A stretch of 64,000 nt of DNA from Halalkalibacter okhensis. Its GTDB lineage: Bacteria > Bacillota > Bacilli > Bacillales > Bacillaceae_D. A model generated the notes under the pieces. The model was not told where the DNA came from. It was given only the letters and a program-made list of their open reading frames with translations, and did no database searches. A program made the translations under genes and the position numbers. This document shows, piece by piece, positions 52,130 through 61,386 of this stretch. The number at the start of each line of letters is the position of its first letter. Position 1 is the stretch's first letter. The stretch is taken from positions 31,033 through 95,032 of the forward strand of contig NZ_JRJU01000019.1 of the NCBI RefSeq assembly GCF_000787375.1, written 5' to 3'.

Positions 52130-52822
52130 CTATGCTCCTGATTTCTTCTTGATCTTGAACTGATCGCTATGTACTTTTTTGATTGTAGCATCTGCACGAG
52201 CATACTTGTTTAATTTAGCGAAAACCTCGTCTACATTAAAAGGGGTTAATATTTTGTCCAAGTTATTCGTATCATTCTGAACCGTTTTCAATAAATCAGG
52301 TCTTTTTATTACTTTTACACCAGGAGAATGAACATGTACTTTCTTTAATGTGCATCTCTCACTAAAAATAATATAGGACTTTAATAGAGAACCTTCTATT
52401 TCTAATTTCTGCTTCAATGCATTGATATGCCTGCTGTTTTGCCAGATAGGATTGAAAAATTGATATTTATGCATTTTCGGTGGTAAGGTTTGAGTCCAGT
52501 ATCTATTGCTCTCATCTCCATAAATCCAGCCACTATAATTCTTCGATTCAAGAACATACAATCCTGTCTCTGTGATCAGAAGAAGATCAATCTCCGTTGT
52601 TTTCCCATCCTTAGTGGGGATATATAAATTGGTCATGAGCCGTTTATACCCACTTACATTCTTCAAAACCGAAAAAGTTAAATACTCTCCGTAGTTGCCT
52701 TTATCATTCATCGTATCAAAATATCCGTTCCCACTTGCCTTTGTATATTTTGTATTTCGGAACTTTTTGTAAGGGATGAAAATAACTAGTCCAATTATCA
52801 AAAAAAATAATAGATATTCCAT
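52130..52822 (-). CDS. NERD-domain membrane-anchored nuclease-like protein
   Basis: 230-residue protein. One N-terminal TM helix (residues 3-17) is followed by a nuclease-related domain: KGNYGEYLTFSVLKNV, TTEIDLLLITETGLYVLESKNYSGWIYG (the restriction-endonuclease-like core, E-x(n)-D-x-E/S-x-K) and a later YIIFSE strand. NERD proteins are thought to process DNA, but few are characterised. It lies in a small-gene zone with the 109-residue protein. Confidence 0.82.
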   Translation of the reverse strand: MEYLLFFLIIGLVIFIPYKKFRNTKYTKASGNGYFDTMNDKGNYGEYLTFSVLKNVSGYKRLMTNLYIPTKDGKTTEIDLLLITETGLYVLESKNYSGWIYGDESNRYWTQTLPPKMHKYQFFNPIWQNSRHINALKQKLEIEGSLLKSYIIFSERCTLKKVHVHSPGVKVIKRPDLLKTVQNDTNNLDKILTPFNVDEVFAKLNKYARADATIKKVHSDQFKIKKKSGA

Positions 52823-52975
52823 TTTAGTCCCCTTTCTTAATGTTCATTATATTCATGTTTACTATTATAATCTTACATCATTTTTTGTTATATTATGTAA
52901 GATTTTGAAGTTTTTGATTAAGAAACAGATCTTAAATAAAAAGATACTCAAGTTACAGTGCATGATACCTAGAAA

Positions 52976-53057
52976 CTCGCAAACAAGGGACGACGATTTA
53001 TATAACGATTATACACCAGCTCGTGCGAACAAAAAGAAATACAAAGAGGCACCTTAA
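52976..53057 (+). pseudogene. Remnant 3' end sharing the exonuclease C-terminal tail
   Basis: The last codons of a plus-strand frame read RDDDLYNDYTPARANKKKYK then EAP. YTPARANKK also ends the DnaQ-like exonuclease at 46167-46793. No start or ribosome binding site is present, and upstream DNA is AT-rich with no exonuclease motifs, so this is probably the worn end of a lost paralogue. The gap 52823-53428 otherwise holds only this and the remnant below. Confidence 0.4.
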
Positions 53058-53230
53058 AAATCAATTAACTCAAAAAATAATAATAAGGAATGAACCACTT
53101 TGCGTAAGCGTCCATCCCTGTTCTGTATCCAATTGCTCTATTTAAACATAGAAAAATCTAAGTTTTTTACTTCAAATTGAGTTAACACCCACTATAATCA
53201 TGATGCTAATTTGAAACCATCGGAACTATA

Positions 53231-53398
53231 TTACTTAGAAAAGTTAATTCCCCTCATCACTGTCATTACAATTAGGATTGCAGGTAGGGCAACAATGAAC
53301 AAGATAGCATCTAGCTGTTGTTAAATCGGATTATATAGCCCTATTGTCTCTGGTAAATTGCTTGTTTCTACAACGGAATTCTTCATTCCATCTACCAT
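53231..53398 (-). pseudogene. Remnant of a small membrane protein or transporter gene
   Basis: On the minus strand from ATG 53398 the frame reads MVDGMKNSVVETSNLPETIG then LYNPI, an in-frame TAA, and continues QQLDAILFIVALPAILIVMT then VMRGINFSK before a final stop. The second part is a clear TM helix with a basic end. The single stop suggests a recently inactivated gene, truncated from a larger transporter or a small membrane subunit. It lies directly downstream of the dihydroorotase-like gene on the same strand, so it may have belonged to that operon. Family not recognised. Confidence 0.4.
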
Positions 53399-53428
53399 AA
53401 TTATCCATATTATTTAATCGCCTCCAAC

Positions 53429-54826
53429 TTAGCTTAGGTGAGGACTCACTAATTGCCCGATTGGCTGCTTGTTAATTTCTCCATATTTCATAACCACATG
53501 ACCACGAACAATTGTAGACATAGGCTTTCCTTTTAATTGATAACCATCGTAAGCAGTAATTTTACTTTTGCTGTGGAGATTCTCTCGTTTAAATGTATAT
53601 TCTTTATTCATATCAACAATCGTTAAATCAGCATCTTCTCCAATTTGAATTGAACCTTTTTTAGGGTAAATATCAAATAGCTTAGCAGGTCCTTCTGAAA
53701 GTAACAAAACCAGATCACTTAATTCTATTTGCCCTTTGCTAGCTGCATCTAGCATTAAAGGAGCTAATGTCTCTACCCCACACATCCCTGCAGGGACCGA
53801 CCATAAATCCCCATCTTTTTCTTGCTCTGTATGAGGAGCATGATCAGAGCAAACAAGTGTAATAGTTCCATCTTTTATAGCTTCCCACAACGCTTCTTGA
53901 TCTTTTTTATACTTTACAGGAGGATATACCTTCATTTGTGGACCGATTTCATCATAATCTTCATTGGATAAAAACAAATAATGTGGACATGTTTCAGCCG
54001 TTATGGAATAACCTTCTTTTTGTGCTTGACGCACAAGTTCGACACCTTCACTTGTGCTAACATGGAGAATATGTAGTCTTGCACCAGTTTTTTTCGCCAT
54101 GGCAATTCCTGATTGAATGGTTAACTCCTCTGCTAAATTCGGTCTTCCTTCGAGTAACTCTTGATACGGTTCCCTCTCACCAGCTTCTACTCGATTCGTT
54201 AAATGTTGAATGAGATCATTGTTCTCTGCATGAATAGCCAGGACTTGACCTGTTTTGGCAACCTCTGTAAAGATGTCAAATACATCGCCATCGCCGAAAG
54301 GAGGAATTACATCTTTCATTCCCGTTTTATAGTTATACATTAGCTGGAAGGTCTTTTCATGAACAGCATACCCCCAGAAAAACTTAAAACCAATAACACC
54401 AGCTTTTTTTAGATGTTTAATTTCTTCTAAATTTAAATGACCAAGTGAAATAGCCCAAATACCAAAATCGACTAACGCCTTACTTGAAAGATTGTTAACC
54501 TGGATGTTAAAATTCTCTACATTATTTATAGGTGGGTTCGTGTTCGGCATCTCAAATACAGTGGTGATACCTCCTGCAGCTGCTGACATTGATGAGTGAA
54601 AAAAATCTTCTTTATAAGTAGCACCTGGATCACGTGAGTGTATATGTGTATCAATAAAACCAGGAAAAATGTATTGACCATTCGCATCAATGACTTCGGT
54701 TGTTTCCACGGGTAATTGTTCAGCTGTAACGGCCACAATTTTCCCATTGTTTATATAAATAAAGCCTTTAAATTGTTCTGTACTTGTTATGATTGTTCCA
54801 TGTTTAACAACTAAATCCCATTTCAA
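53429..54826 (-). CDS. Dihydroorotase/hydantoinase-type cyclic amidohydrolase
   Basis: 465-residue binuclear metal amidohydrolase. Ligands in order: HIHSRDPG (His61, His63), GFKFFWGY (carboxylated Lys148), LAIHAEN (His199), LHILHVST (His255) and VCSDHAPH (Asp328). The family includes dihydroorotase, allantoinase and hydantoinase. The usual NPPLR-type motif reads VYPPVK here, so it is not an orthodox PyrC. Given PyrD and PyrK directly upstream, opening of dihydroorotate to N-carbamoyl-aspartate is the likely reaction; allantoin is the main alternative because PucR regulators often control it. TTG start at 54826, seven bases after GGGAGG. Confidence 0.85.
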   Translation of the reverse strand: MKWDLVVKHGTIITSTEQFKGFIYINNGKIVAVTAEQLPVETTEVIDANGQYIFPGFIDTHIHSRDPGATYKEDFFHSSMSAAAGGITTVFEMPNTNPPINNVENFNIQVNNLSSKALVDFGIWAISLGHLNLEEIKHLKKAGVIGFKFFWGYAVHEKTFQLMYNYKTGMKDVIPPFGDGDVFDIFTEVAKTGQVLAIHAENNDLIQHLTNRVEAGEREPYQELLEGRPNLAEELTIQSGIAMAKKTGARLHILHVSTSEGVELVRQAQKEGYSITAETCPHYLFLSNEDYDEIGPQMKVYPPVKYKKDQEALWEAIKDGTITLVCSDHAPHTEQEKDGDLWSVPAGMCGVETLAPLMLDAASKGQIELSDLVLLLSEGPAKLFDIYPKKGSIQIGEDADLTIVDMNKEYTFKRENLHSKSKITAYDGYQLKGKPMSTIVRGHVVMKYGEINKQPIGQLVSPHLS

Positions 54827-54845
54827 TTAAAAACCTCCCTTTGCT

Positions 54846-55760
54846 CTAATCTATAATCACTTGACCTCTTAATCTTTCAATTGATTCAATTTGGTGGCGT
54901 TCCATATACTTTTCTATTTCTGCAATTATATTAACCATTGCAGTTGGTTCTATAAAACTAGCAGTACCAACTTGTACTGCTGTTGCTCCTGCAAGTATCA
55001 TTTCGATTGCATCTTCTCCATTTACAACTCCACCACACCCAATAATTGGAATTTTAGCCACTTGAGCAACTTGATATATAAGACGAACGATTACTGGTTT
55101 TACAGCTGGTCCAGATAATCCCCCCATCACATTTCCAATTTTCGGTCTTCTTGTTTCTGGATCTATTGCCATCGCTAACAATGTATTAGCTACATTCAAC
55201 GAATTACTACCTGCTTCTTCTGCTGCGATTGCAATCTCTTGAATACTTGTCACATTTGGAGTTAACTTAGAAATGATTGGCTTATCAGTTACAGACCTAA
55301 CTTTTTTAACAAGAGTATATGTCAGATCAGCATCCATTCCAAACGCAAGCCCATTTCCTTTCAAATTTGGACAAGAAATATTCAGCTCAAGTGCTCTAAC
55401 AGCTTCACTTTCTGCTATGATTTCGGCTAATTCTGCAAACTCATCAATTGAACTAGCAGACAGGCTTGAGATTAACGGGGGATTAAATTGAGCATAGTAT
55501 GGGATTATACACTTCATAAAATGCTTTACCCCCTTGCTTTGGATACCAATTGAATTAATCATTCCAGCAGTTGTCTCACAAACACGAGGGGTTTTATTTC
55601 CAGGTCTTTCTTCCATCGTAATGCTTTTCGGTACAATGGCTCCTAGCTGATTAAAGTCAAAAGCACGATCCATTTCAGGTCCAAAAGCTCCCGATGCAGG
55701 CATAATTGGGTTTCTTAACAAAAGCCCTCCAATATCAACTTCTAGTTTAGGAGTTTTCAT
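54846..55760 (-). CDS. pyrD: Dihydroorotate dehydrogenase, type 1B catalytic subunit
   Basis: 304-residue FMN TIM barrel that interconverts dihydroorotate and orotate. The active-site loop LELNISCPNLKGNG places the catalytic Cys at residue 130; PIMPASGAFG, ISKLTPNV, IPIIGCGGVVNGEDAIEMI and AVQVGTASFI are FMN-binding elements. At 304 residues it lacks the ferredoxin-like tail of dihydropyrimidine dehydrogenase PreA, which argues for orotate rather than uracil chemistry. Its ATG overlaps the pyrK stop (TAATG), as expected for a PyrDK complex. In this cluster it may run in the orotate-reducing direction with NADH. Confidence 0.92.
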   Translation of the reverse strand: MKTPKLEVDIGGLLLRNPIMPASGAFGPEMDRAFDFNQLGAIVPKSITMEERPGNKTPRVCETTAGMINSIGIQSKGVKHFMKCIIPYYAQFNPPLISSLSASSIDEFAELAEIIAESEAVRALELNISCPNLKGNGLAFGMDADLTYTLVKKVRSVTDKPIISKLTPNVTSIQEIAIAAEEAGSNSLNVANTLLAMAIDPETRRPKIGNVMGGLSGPAVKPVIVRLIYQVAQVAKIPIIGCGGVVNGEDAIEMILAGATAVQVGTASFIEPTAMVNIIAEIEKYMERHQIESIERLRGQVIID

Positions 55761-56542
55761 TATAAAATCACCTTTTCTATCGGAAAGACTGGCCCTTCAT
55801 GACACACTCTCACACTTTTAATCTTGTCTCCAACTCGAATGTCACAGACACAGGCAAAACAAACCCCCATAGCACACCCCATATGTTCTTCAAGTGCAAT
55901 CTCACCTGGGATGTTATCTCGTTTTGCAATTTTTTGTATAATCTTAGCTAGCCTCTTAGACCCACAGGTGTATAGCGAATCAATCTTCGAATACAAGGAA
56001 ATTTTTTTAATGAGAGCTTCAACTTTTGTTACATCACTATTTCCTACTTCATCTGTTACTTTATAAATTATAACTCCTATACTCTCTAAAAATTCTGTCG
56101 CTAATAGATCATCCTCGTGCCGTGCACTTAAAATAGCGTGGACTTTCTTACCATTACGAGCTGCAGCATAAGCTAAAGCTGCAAGTGTCGCCACGCCTAC
56201 TCCTCTTGCTAAAAGTAAAATGGTTTCATCCTCCTCCCGAAGTCGAAATCCAACGCCTAGCGGACCAAAAATATCGACGTTAGTACTCTTTTTTAAATTA
56301 GTCATTCGCTTCGTACCAATTCCTTTAACTAAATAAAGGAATTCCAGTGTTTTTTCCTCATTATCGATTCGATACACACTTAAAGGTCGGCGAAGAAAAG
56401 GATACACATTCTGATCACATTTAATATTAAAAAACTGACCAGGCTGTACAGTTAAATTAATTTCTGAAAGATCAACCTTCATATGCCAGTAACGATCGCT
56501 TACTTGAAGATTCGTAAGAATTTTCACTTGATGTGTTTTCAT
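55760..56542 (-). CDS. pyrK: Dihydroorotate dehydrogenase electron transfer subunit
   Basis: 260-residue FAD and 2Fe-2S protein linking PyrD to NAD. The N-terminal beta barrel carries FLRRPLSVYRID (FAD site); the middle domain has LLLARGVGVATLAALA (NAD side); the C-terminal cysteines fall at 223, 228, 231 and 247 (C-x4-C-x2-C-x15-C), the PyrK cluster pattern. Overlaps pyrD by one base and lies two bases after the M20 hydrolase gene. Confidence 0.92.
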   Translation of the reverse strand: MKTHQVKILTNLQVSDRYWHMKVDLSEINLTVQPGQFFNIKCDQNVYPFLRRPLSVYRIDNEEKTLEFLYLVKGIGTKRMTNLKKSTNVDIFGPLGVGFRLREEDETILLLARGVGVATLAALAYAAARNGKKVHAILSARHEDDLLATEFLESIGVIIYKVTDEVGNSDVTKVEALIKKISLYSKIDSLYTCGSKRLAKIIQKIAKRDNIPGEIALEEHMGCAMGVCFACVCDIRVGDKIKSVRVCHEGPVFPIEKVIL

Positions 56543-56544
56543 TT

Positions 56545-57801
56545 CTAGGCTTCCCTCCTTACATTCTCGTCAGCTAGAATAGCATAGGACAGGACCAATT
56601 CTTTAAGAACCTTCATTCCATTAACAATATCATCAATCTCTGTAAATTCGTCTGGATGATGACTAATTCCATTTACCGATGGAACAAAAATTAAAGCTGC
56701 AGGCCAACGTTTTGCCATGTACATTGCATCATGTCCAGCACCACTTGCCATAAACATATATGGAATGTTATTTTTCTCACAGATAGAGCTAATTTCTTTT
56801 ATAACCTTTTGATCCATATGAACAGGCTCCTCTTCTGTCATCCATTCAATTCCCACTTTGACTTTTCGTGACTTCTCGACCCTCTTTAGCTCAGCTTTAA
56901 TTTTTTCAAGCACCCGATTTCTCGATGAAACATCCGTGCTCCTAATATCAATTTTTAAATTCGCCTTACCAGGAATTACATTCATGGCACTAGATAAAAC
57001 ATCAACCACCCCAACTGTTGCAACAGTACCAAACTTTGCTTCCTCTATTGCGGCATCTTCAACCTTTAGTGCAATTTCTGCTGCAGCCAAAAAGGCGTCC
57101 TGTCGATTCTCCATACTAGTCGTACCTGAATGAGCCCTTTTCCCTACAATTGTTAGAGCAACTCTTAAAGGCGCAGCTATACCCGTAACAATTCCTATTG
57201 TCTTCTTATAAGTTACTAATTGACTGCCTTGTTCAATGTGTAATTCTAAAAACACTTTCAATTCTGACTCTTTTCTTACTGCATGTTCGATATGGTCAAA
57301 ATTTAATGATTGTTTCTCAAAGACTTCTGGAACCGTATAATTATTTTTATCTTTTAGTTGTTTAACATAGTCTTTGTCTATAGCACCTATTATTGCCTTA
57401 CTTCCAAGAGTAGAGAAATTAAACCTAGAAGACTCCTCACACGCAAAGACAATTAGCTCAATTGGGTGCAATGTTTTTATCTCTCCCTCTTCTAACATGC
57501 GAAAGATTTCCAAACCGGCTAAAACCCCAATTGTACCATCATACTTTCCACCGCCGTATACCGTGTCTAAGTGAGATCCAACAGCCACTGCTGGCAATGA
57601 ATCATTTAAACCAGGTCTTCTAACAATAAGATTTCCGGCCGCGTCTTCTTTTGCCTGTAGACCGATAAGTTCACATTGTTCTCGAATGAAATATTTTGCT
57701 TCTTTATCTTCCACCGTATAAGCTAAACGATTTATTCCACTTTCTGTGAGACCTATTTGGTTAACCTTATCTAATGTTTTAACAATTCTCGCTCTATTCA
57801 A
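56545..57801 (-). CDS. M20-family N-carbamoyl-amino acid/ureidosuccinate amidohydrolase
   Basis: About 418 residues, of the HyuC/AllC branch of peptidase family M20. Dinuclear metal site: VGSHLDTVYGGGKYDG (His, Asp), ACEESSRF (Glu-Glu), ELHIEQGSQL (His-x-Glu) and a late SVNGISHHPDEFTE (His). The dimerisation domain has GKRAHSGTTSMENRQDA. Members remove the carbamoyl group from N-carbamoyl-L-amino acids, allantoate or ureidoglycolate. Next to PyrDK and a dihydroorotase-like enzyme, N-carbamoyl-L-aspartate to aspartate, CO2 and NH3 is the most economical reading. The start was set at TTG 57801, five bases after GAGGGTGG; a longer frame to 57816 is possible. Confidence 0.87.
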   Translation of the reverse strand: MNRARIVKTLDKVNQIGLTESGINRLAYTVEDKEAKYFIREQCELIGLQAKEDAAGNLIVRRPGLNDSLPAVAVGSHLDTVYGGGKYDGTIGVLAGLEIFRMLEEGEIKTLHPIELIVFACEESSRFNFSTLGSKAIIGAIDKDYVKQLKDKNNYTVPEVFEKQSLNFDHIEHAVRKESELKVFLELHIEQGSQLVTYKKTIGIVTGIAAPLRVALTIVGKRAHSGTTSMENRQDAFLAAAEIALKVEDAAIEEAKFGTVATVGVVDVLSSAMNVIPGKANLKIDIRSTDVSSRNRVLEKIKAELKRVEKSRKVKVGIEWMTEEEPVHMDQKVIKEISSICEKNNIPYMFMASGAGHDAMYMAKRWPAALIFVPSVNGISHHPDEFTEIDDIVNGMKVLKELVLSYAILADENVRREA

Positions 57802-57820
57802 TATAACCACCCTCAATCTT

Positions 57821-57841
57821 TATTCTTATATAATAAGAATA
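57821..57841. promoter_or_regulatory. 21-bp palindrome upstream of the M20 gene
   Basis: TATTCTTAT and ATAAGAATA are perfect 9-bp arms around ATA, placed 20 bp before the M20 start and after the pucR stop. A regulator site (PucR is the obvious candidate) or a hairpin separating the two transcripts would both fit. Confidence 0.5.
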
Positions 57842-57897
57842 CAACTTTTATCAAGGGTTAACCTATGTCCAATAAGCCAAGAAATGATGAATTTCTT

Positions 57898-59499
57898 TTA
57901 TCTAAATCGATAATCACTATTGAGAAAGTGATGAATTTTCAACCCCATGTTTAACATTATTTTTTCTTCCGTATTTTGAAGGCTTAGTCCAGTTATAAGT
58001 TTAATTTTCTGTAAACGATACTTAAGTGTATTCACATGAATGAATAAATGATTTGCTGTCGCTGTTAGAGATTCATTGCATTTAAAGTATTGTTCTATGG
58101 TTTCAATAAGATCTAGTTCCCCTGGCTTTTCATTTGATACTAACTCCCCTATCGTTTCATTAAAAAATTGCATCAATTCTTCTCGACCTTCAACGAGTGC
58201 AATGAGACCATACAGCCCTATTTGGTTAAAATAAAAGATTAATTGATCTTTCCAAAATACAGGTCCAAACGTCACTGCTTGCTCAGCTTCTCGAAAACTT
58301 TTCCTTAGACCATCGACACCTTGATAAGTCCGACCAATACCCAAATAAACATCTACTCTTAAAATCAGTTTAATCTCTTTAGAAATTTCTTTTATGACCT
58401 GCATTAGTTCTTGTTTCGACCTAGTTTTAACAGGGAATAAAATATATAGCGAATGCCTGACAGACCCTATGATAACCTCGTTATCAATCCGCTCTAGCCC
58501 TGATTCAATTCTTAGCATATTTTCTGTGAACAACTCACCATTCTTAATCGACTGACCACTCACTGATATACACACATACTCATCGTTTTCCTTAAAACCA
58601 TAAATTTTTCCTTTTTCAACAAGATCTTGTTTATTTACAAATTGGTTGAAAAATAAATCTCTAAAGAAATCATTACGATATTGTTGTTCAATTTCATATC
58701 GAACTTTTTTCCTTAAAAAATCTAAAGACAACAACTTTGAAGCCTTTTCTAAAATTGCAAGTTCTATTTCAATATATTCATTAAACCCAAAGCTTGTAAT
58801 ACAACCAAATAACTTTCCTTCAAGTAGAATGGGGGAAACTATACAAGATTCAACTAGCTCTCCTTCTATTACTCTAGGCATCCTGACCGCACGTCCTACC
58901 AATTCAAGTTCAATAATTTGTTGATTCGTCAATGGTTCGAATAAAGATTTCTTAATAGGTACTTCAATATATGGGACAAGACTCTCTAAAAATACCTTAT
59001 TCTTAATTAATGTAGATAACGTCTCAAGAAACTGGCTAATCCCATTCTCAGACAATGTAATTTCGCTTAGTAAGCTACTAGCTTGGTCTAGATCTTCCTG
59101 TAAAATTACTTTTTCATTAAAAATAGTATTCATTGCTGGAGTTAAGATATCTAAGTAACTCACTTCTTCAGGTATTACAATAATTGGTAGACCATATTGT
59201 TCAGACTTTTTAATCATAATCTCAGGAACTGACCCAATAAAGCGATTAGCTTTAATTGCCAAAGCTCCTGTACCCACTTCATGTAGACGATCAATTAACT
59301 CTGCTTGGGCATTAAGATTATCCTTTATCGGATACAAACTAGAAAGTAACAACTCATTTCCCTTTAGCCAATTGATTATATCTGGAACTTCCATCACTGT
59401 TACATAGGAAATTGTCCTTGATAAGCCACTATGACCTGACACGACTTTACAGTGGCGCAATCCCCCAACTTTTAATAGTTTATTTAGAGTGCTTCCCAT
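57898..59499 (-). CDS. PucR-family transcriptional regulator
   Basis: 533-residue regulator. The N-terminal PucR domain covers about residues 10-130 (RTISYVTVMEVPDIINWLKG, ELLLSSLYPI, GALAIKANRFI). A middle GAF- or GGDEF-like region follows, and the C-terminal CdaR-type HTH has FNETIGELV...ELDLIETIEQYFKCNESLTATA and HLFIHVNTLKYRLQKIKLIT. PucR of Bacillus controls purine and allantoin use; relatives control other nitrogen compounds. Placed between the TRAP genes and the pyrimidine-type enzymes on the same strand, it should control this module. ATG start with GGAGGG upstream. Confidence 0.9.
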   Translation of the reverse strand: MGSTLNKLLKVGGLRHCKVVSGHSGLSRTISYVTVMEVPDIINWLKGNELLLSSLYPIKDNLNAQAELIDRLHEVGTGALAIKANRFIGSVPEIMIKKSEQYGLPIIVIPEEVSYLDILTPAMNTIFNEKVILQEDLDQASSLLSEITLSENGISQFLETLSTLIKNKVFLESLVPYIEVPIKKSLFEPLTNQQIIELELVGRAVRMPRVIEGELVESCIVSPILLEGKLFGCITSFGFNEYIEIELAILEKASKLLSLDFLRKKVRYEIEQQYRNDFFRDLFFNQFVNKQDLVEKGKIYGFKENDEYVCISVSGQSIKNGELFTENMLRIESGLERIDNEVIIGSVRHSLYILFPVKTRSKQELMQVIKEISKEIKLILRVDVYLGIGRTYQGVDGLRKSFREAEQAVTFGPVFWKDQLIFYFNQIGLYGLIALVEGREELMQFFNETIGELVSNEKPGELDLIETIEQYFKCNESLTATANHLFIHVNTLKYRLQKIKLITGLSLQNTEEKIMLNMGLKIHHFLNSDYRFR

Positions 59500-59523
59500 T
59501 TTTCCCTCCTAGACTGCTAGATT

Positions 59524-60795
59524 TTAAAAAAATCGGAGTAAGAATAATGATGCATCAGGTACATAAGTAATAACTAGTAAAGCCAATACATTTACTGCAA
59601 AAAAACGTAACAATCCTGGCATCATTTCACTTATTTTCAAATTTGTAATCCCTTGAGTGACAAAGATATTAATCCCAAATGGTGGCGTATACATACCAAT
59701 TGCTAAATTAAATATCATGATTACTCCTAAATGAACAGGGTCTATTCCTAGTGCGATTGCTGTCGGGAAAATAAGTGGAGCGACAATAATAATGGCTGCT
59801 ACCCCCTCCATAAACATCCCTAATATCAAAAGAACTACATTTAAAATAATTAAGAATAATATGGAAGATTCAATAGTTGTCGTCATCCAACCGGCAATTG
59901 CTTGTGGAACTTGCCCTCTGGTTAACATCCACCCTAATACCTGAGCTGCTGCAACAAGTACGAGAACTTGGGCTGTTAGAATACCTGAATCAATACAGAC
60001 TCTATACAATTTCTTTAATGTCAATTCTCTATACACAAACATACTAATTAACAAAGCATAAACCGCTGAGACGCCAGCTGCTTCTGTAGGGGTAAAGATC
60101 CCTCCGTATATACCACCTAGAATAATCACTGGAATTAATAGCGCCCAACCAGCTTTTAACGTGGAGTTAAGTAACTCTTCTTTAGATGCTTTTTTATCAC
60201 GCTCTAAATTGTTCTTTTTGGAATAATAGTAAATATAAATGATAGAGGAAATTCCATAAATGATTCCTGCTCCGATACCCGCTAGAAAAAGCTGCCCAAC
60301 CGATACACCAGTAACTGAACCAAAGATAATAAGTGTAATACTTGGAGGAATAATTAAGGAAACAGAACCAGATGATGCTAATAATCCAGCTGCGAACCAT
60401 TTATGATACTGTCCACGTAGCATTTCTGGGTACATGATTTTTCCAATCGCTACTACAGTAGCAGGGCTAGATCCAGATAGGGCGCCAAAAAACATACTTG
60501 ATACTTGCGTAGTCATAGCTATTCCACCTGAAACGTGCCCTACTAATGCTCGCGCCCACCGTAAAATTCGTTTAGACAAGCCCCCGACTTCCATAATATT
60601 TGCAGCTAAAATGAAAAAAGGGAGCGCCATTAACGCAAATTGATCAATCCCACCAAAAAGTCGCTGGATAAGAATCATTGGATTAATTTCAGTAACAAAT
60701 AACACCGTTAAAAAAGAAGCTAACCCTAACGACACAAAGATTGGCATACTAGAAAATAAAAATATAATTATTAAAATGATTAATACTGTAATCAT
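59524..60795 (-). CDS. dctM: TRAP transporter large permease (DctM), orotate-type block
   Basis: 423-residue DctM with LIQRLFGGIDQFALMALPFF near residue 45, GALSGSSPATVVAIGKIMYP, VSLIIPPSITLIIFG, and the second half-repeat GMYTPPFGINIFV. Its ATG overlaps the dctQ stop. Closest in motif wording to the second TRAP system of the window, so these two may share a recent ancestor. It precedes pucR by 24 bp. Confidence 0.92.
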   Translation of the reverse strand: MITVLIILIIIFLFSSMPIFVSLGLASFLTVLFVTEINPMILIQRLFGGIDQFALMALPFFILAANIMEVGGLSKRILRWARALVGHVSGGIAMTTQVSSMFFGALSGSSPATVVAIGKIMYPEMLRGQYHKWFAAGLLASSGSVSLIIPPSITLIIFGSVTGVSVGQLFLAGIGAGIIYGISSIIYIYYYSKKNNLERDKKASKEELLNSTLKAGWALLIPVIILGGIYGGIFTPTEAAGVSAVYALLISMFVYRELTLKKLYRVCIDSGILTAQVLVLVAAAQVLGWMLTRGQVPQAIAGWMTTTIESSILFLIILNVVLLILGMFMEGVAAIIIVAPLIFPTAIALGIDPVHLGVIMIFNLAIGMYTPPFGINIFVTQGITNLKISEMMPGLLRFFAVNVLALLVITYVPDASLFLLRFF

Positions 60796-61280
60796 ATTTG
60801 CTTCTCCTCTATGCTTTTAGATTGTAAGTTTTTTATATGATGGTACGTATTTATTACTAAATGCATTAAGGACAAAGCTGCCCCGATTGGAATAGCCATA
60901 TAGATAATGTACATTTTAATCTGCAGGGAAGGAGTTATTTGAGCTGAGTCCATCCCAAACTTGACCAACTCAATTCCGTAATATAATAAAAAAATCATAA
61001 AAAGACTTGATGCTATATTTACATATATGGCGATAATAGCTCTCCATTTTTTTGAAACAAACTCGATAAAAAAATCTATTCCAACATGCATGCTTCGACG
61101 AAAACATATAGCTGCACCGATGAACGTAATCCAGATCATTACATATCTGATTAGTTCTTCAGCCCAATTGGTATTAGCACTGAATCCATATCGAAGGACG
61201 ATATTAACAAATAAAATAATTGTAACAACTAGTAAACTAATACCTACAAAGCCTTCTTCGATTCGCTTTACCCTTTTCAT
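60792..61280 (-). CDS. dctQ: TRAP transporter small permease (DctQ), orotate-type block
   Basis: 162-residue four-helix subunit with TNWAEELIRYVMIWITFIGA near residue 40 and CFRRSMHVGIDFFIEFV after it. The start was set at ATG 61280, seven bases after AAGGAGGG; the frame is open upstream into the hairpin region without support. Overlaps dctM by four bases. Confidence 0.9.
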   Translation of the reverse strand: MKRVKRIEEGFVGISLLVVTIILFVNIVLRYGFSANTNWAEELIRYVMIWITFIGAAICFRRSMHVGIDFFIEFVSKKWRAIIAIYVNIASSLFMIFLLYYGIELVKFGMDSAQITPSLQIKMYIIYMAIPIGAALSLMHLVINTYHHIKNLQSKSIEEKQI

Positions 61281-61330
61281 ATACTTCCCTCCTTGTCTAT
61301 TGAATGCGGGGTTAATATCTATGGAAAAGA

Positions 61331-61368
61331 ACAAGGAATATACAATTAGCAGATTGCATATTCCTTGT
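61331..61368 (-). other. Stem-loop between dctP and dctQ (orotate-type block)
   Basis: ACAAGGAATAT pairs with ATATTCCTTGT (11 bp, perfect) around a 16-base loop. Same position as the hairpins at 6639 and 38769, again without a good T-run on the minus strand. Confidence 0.75.
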
Positions 61369-61386
61369 CGTATCGGTTGCTGTTAA

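Noticed and set aside
54846..56542. Reductive uracil degradation (PreA/PreT type)
   Set aside because: PyrD is too short for PreA and lacks its iron-sulfur motifs, and its partner has the PyrK cysteine pattern, not that of PreT.
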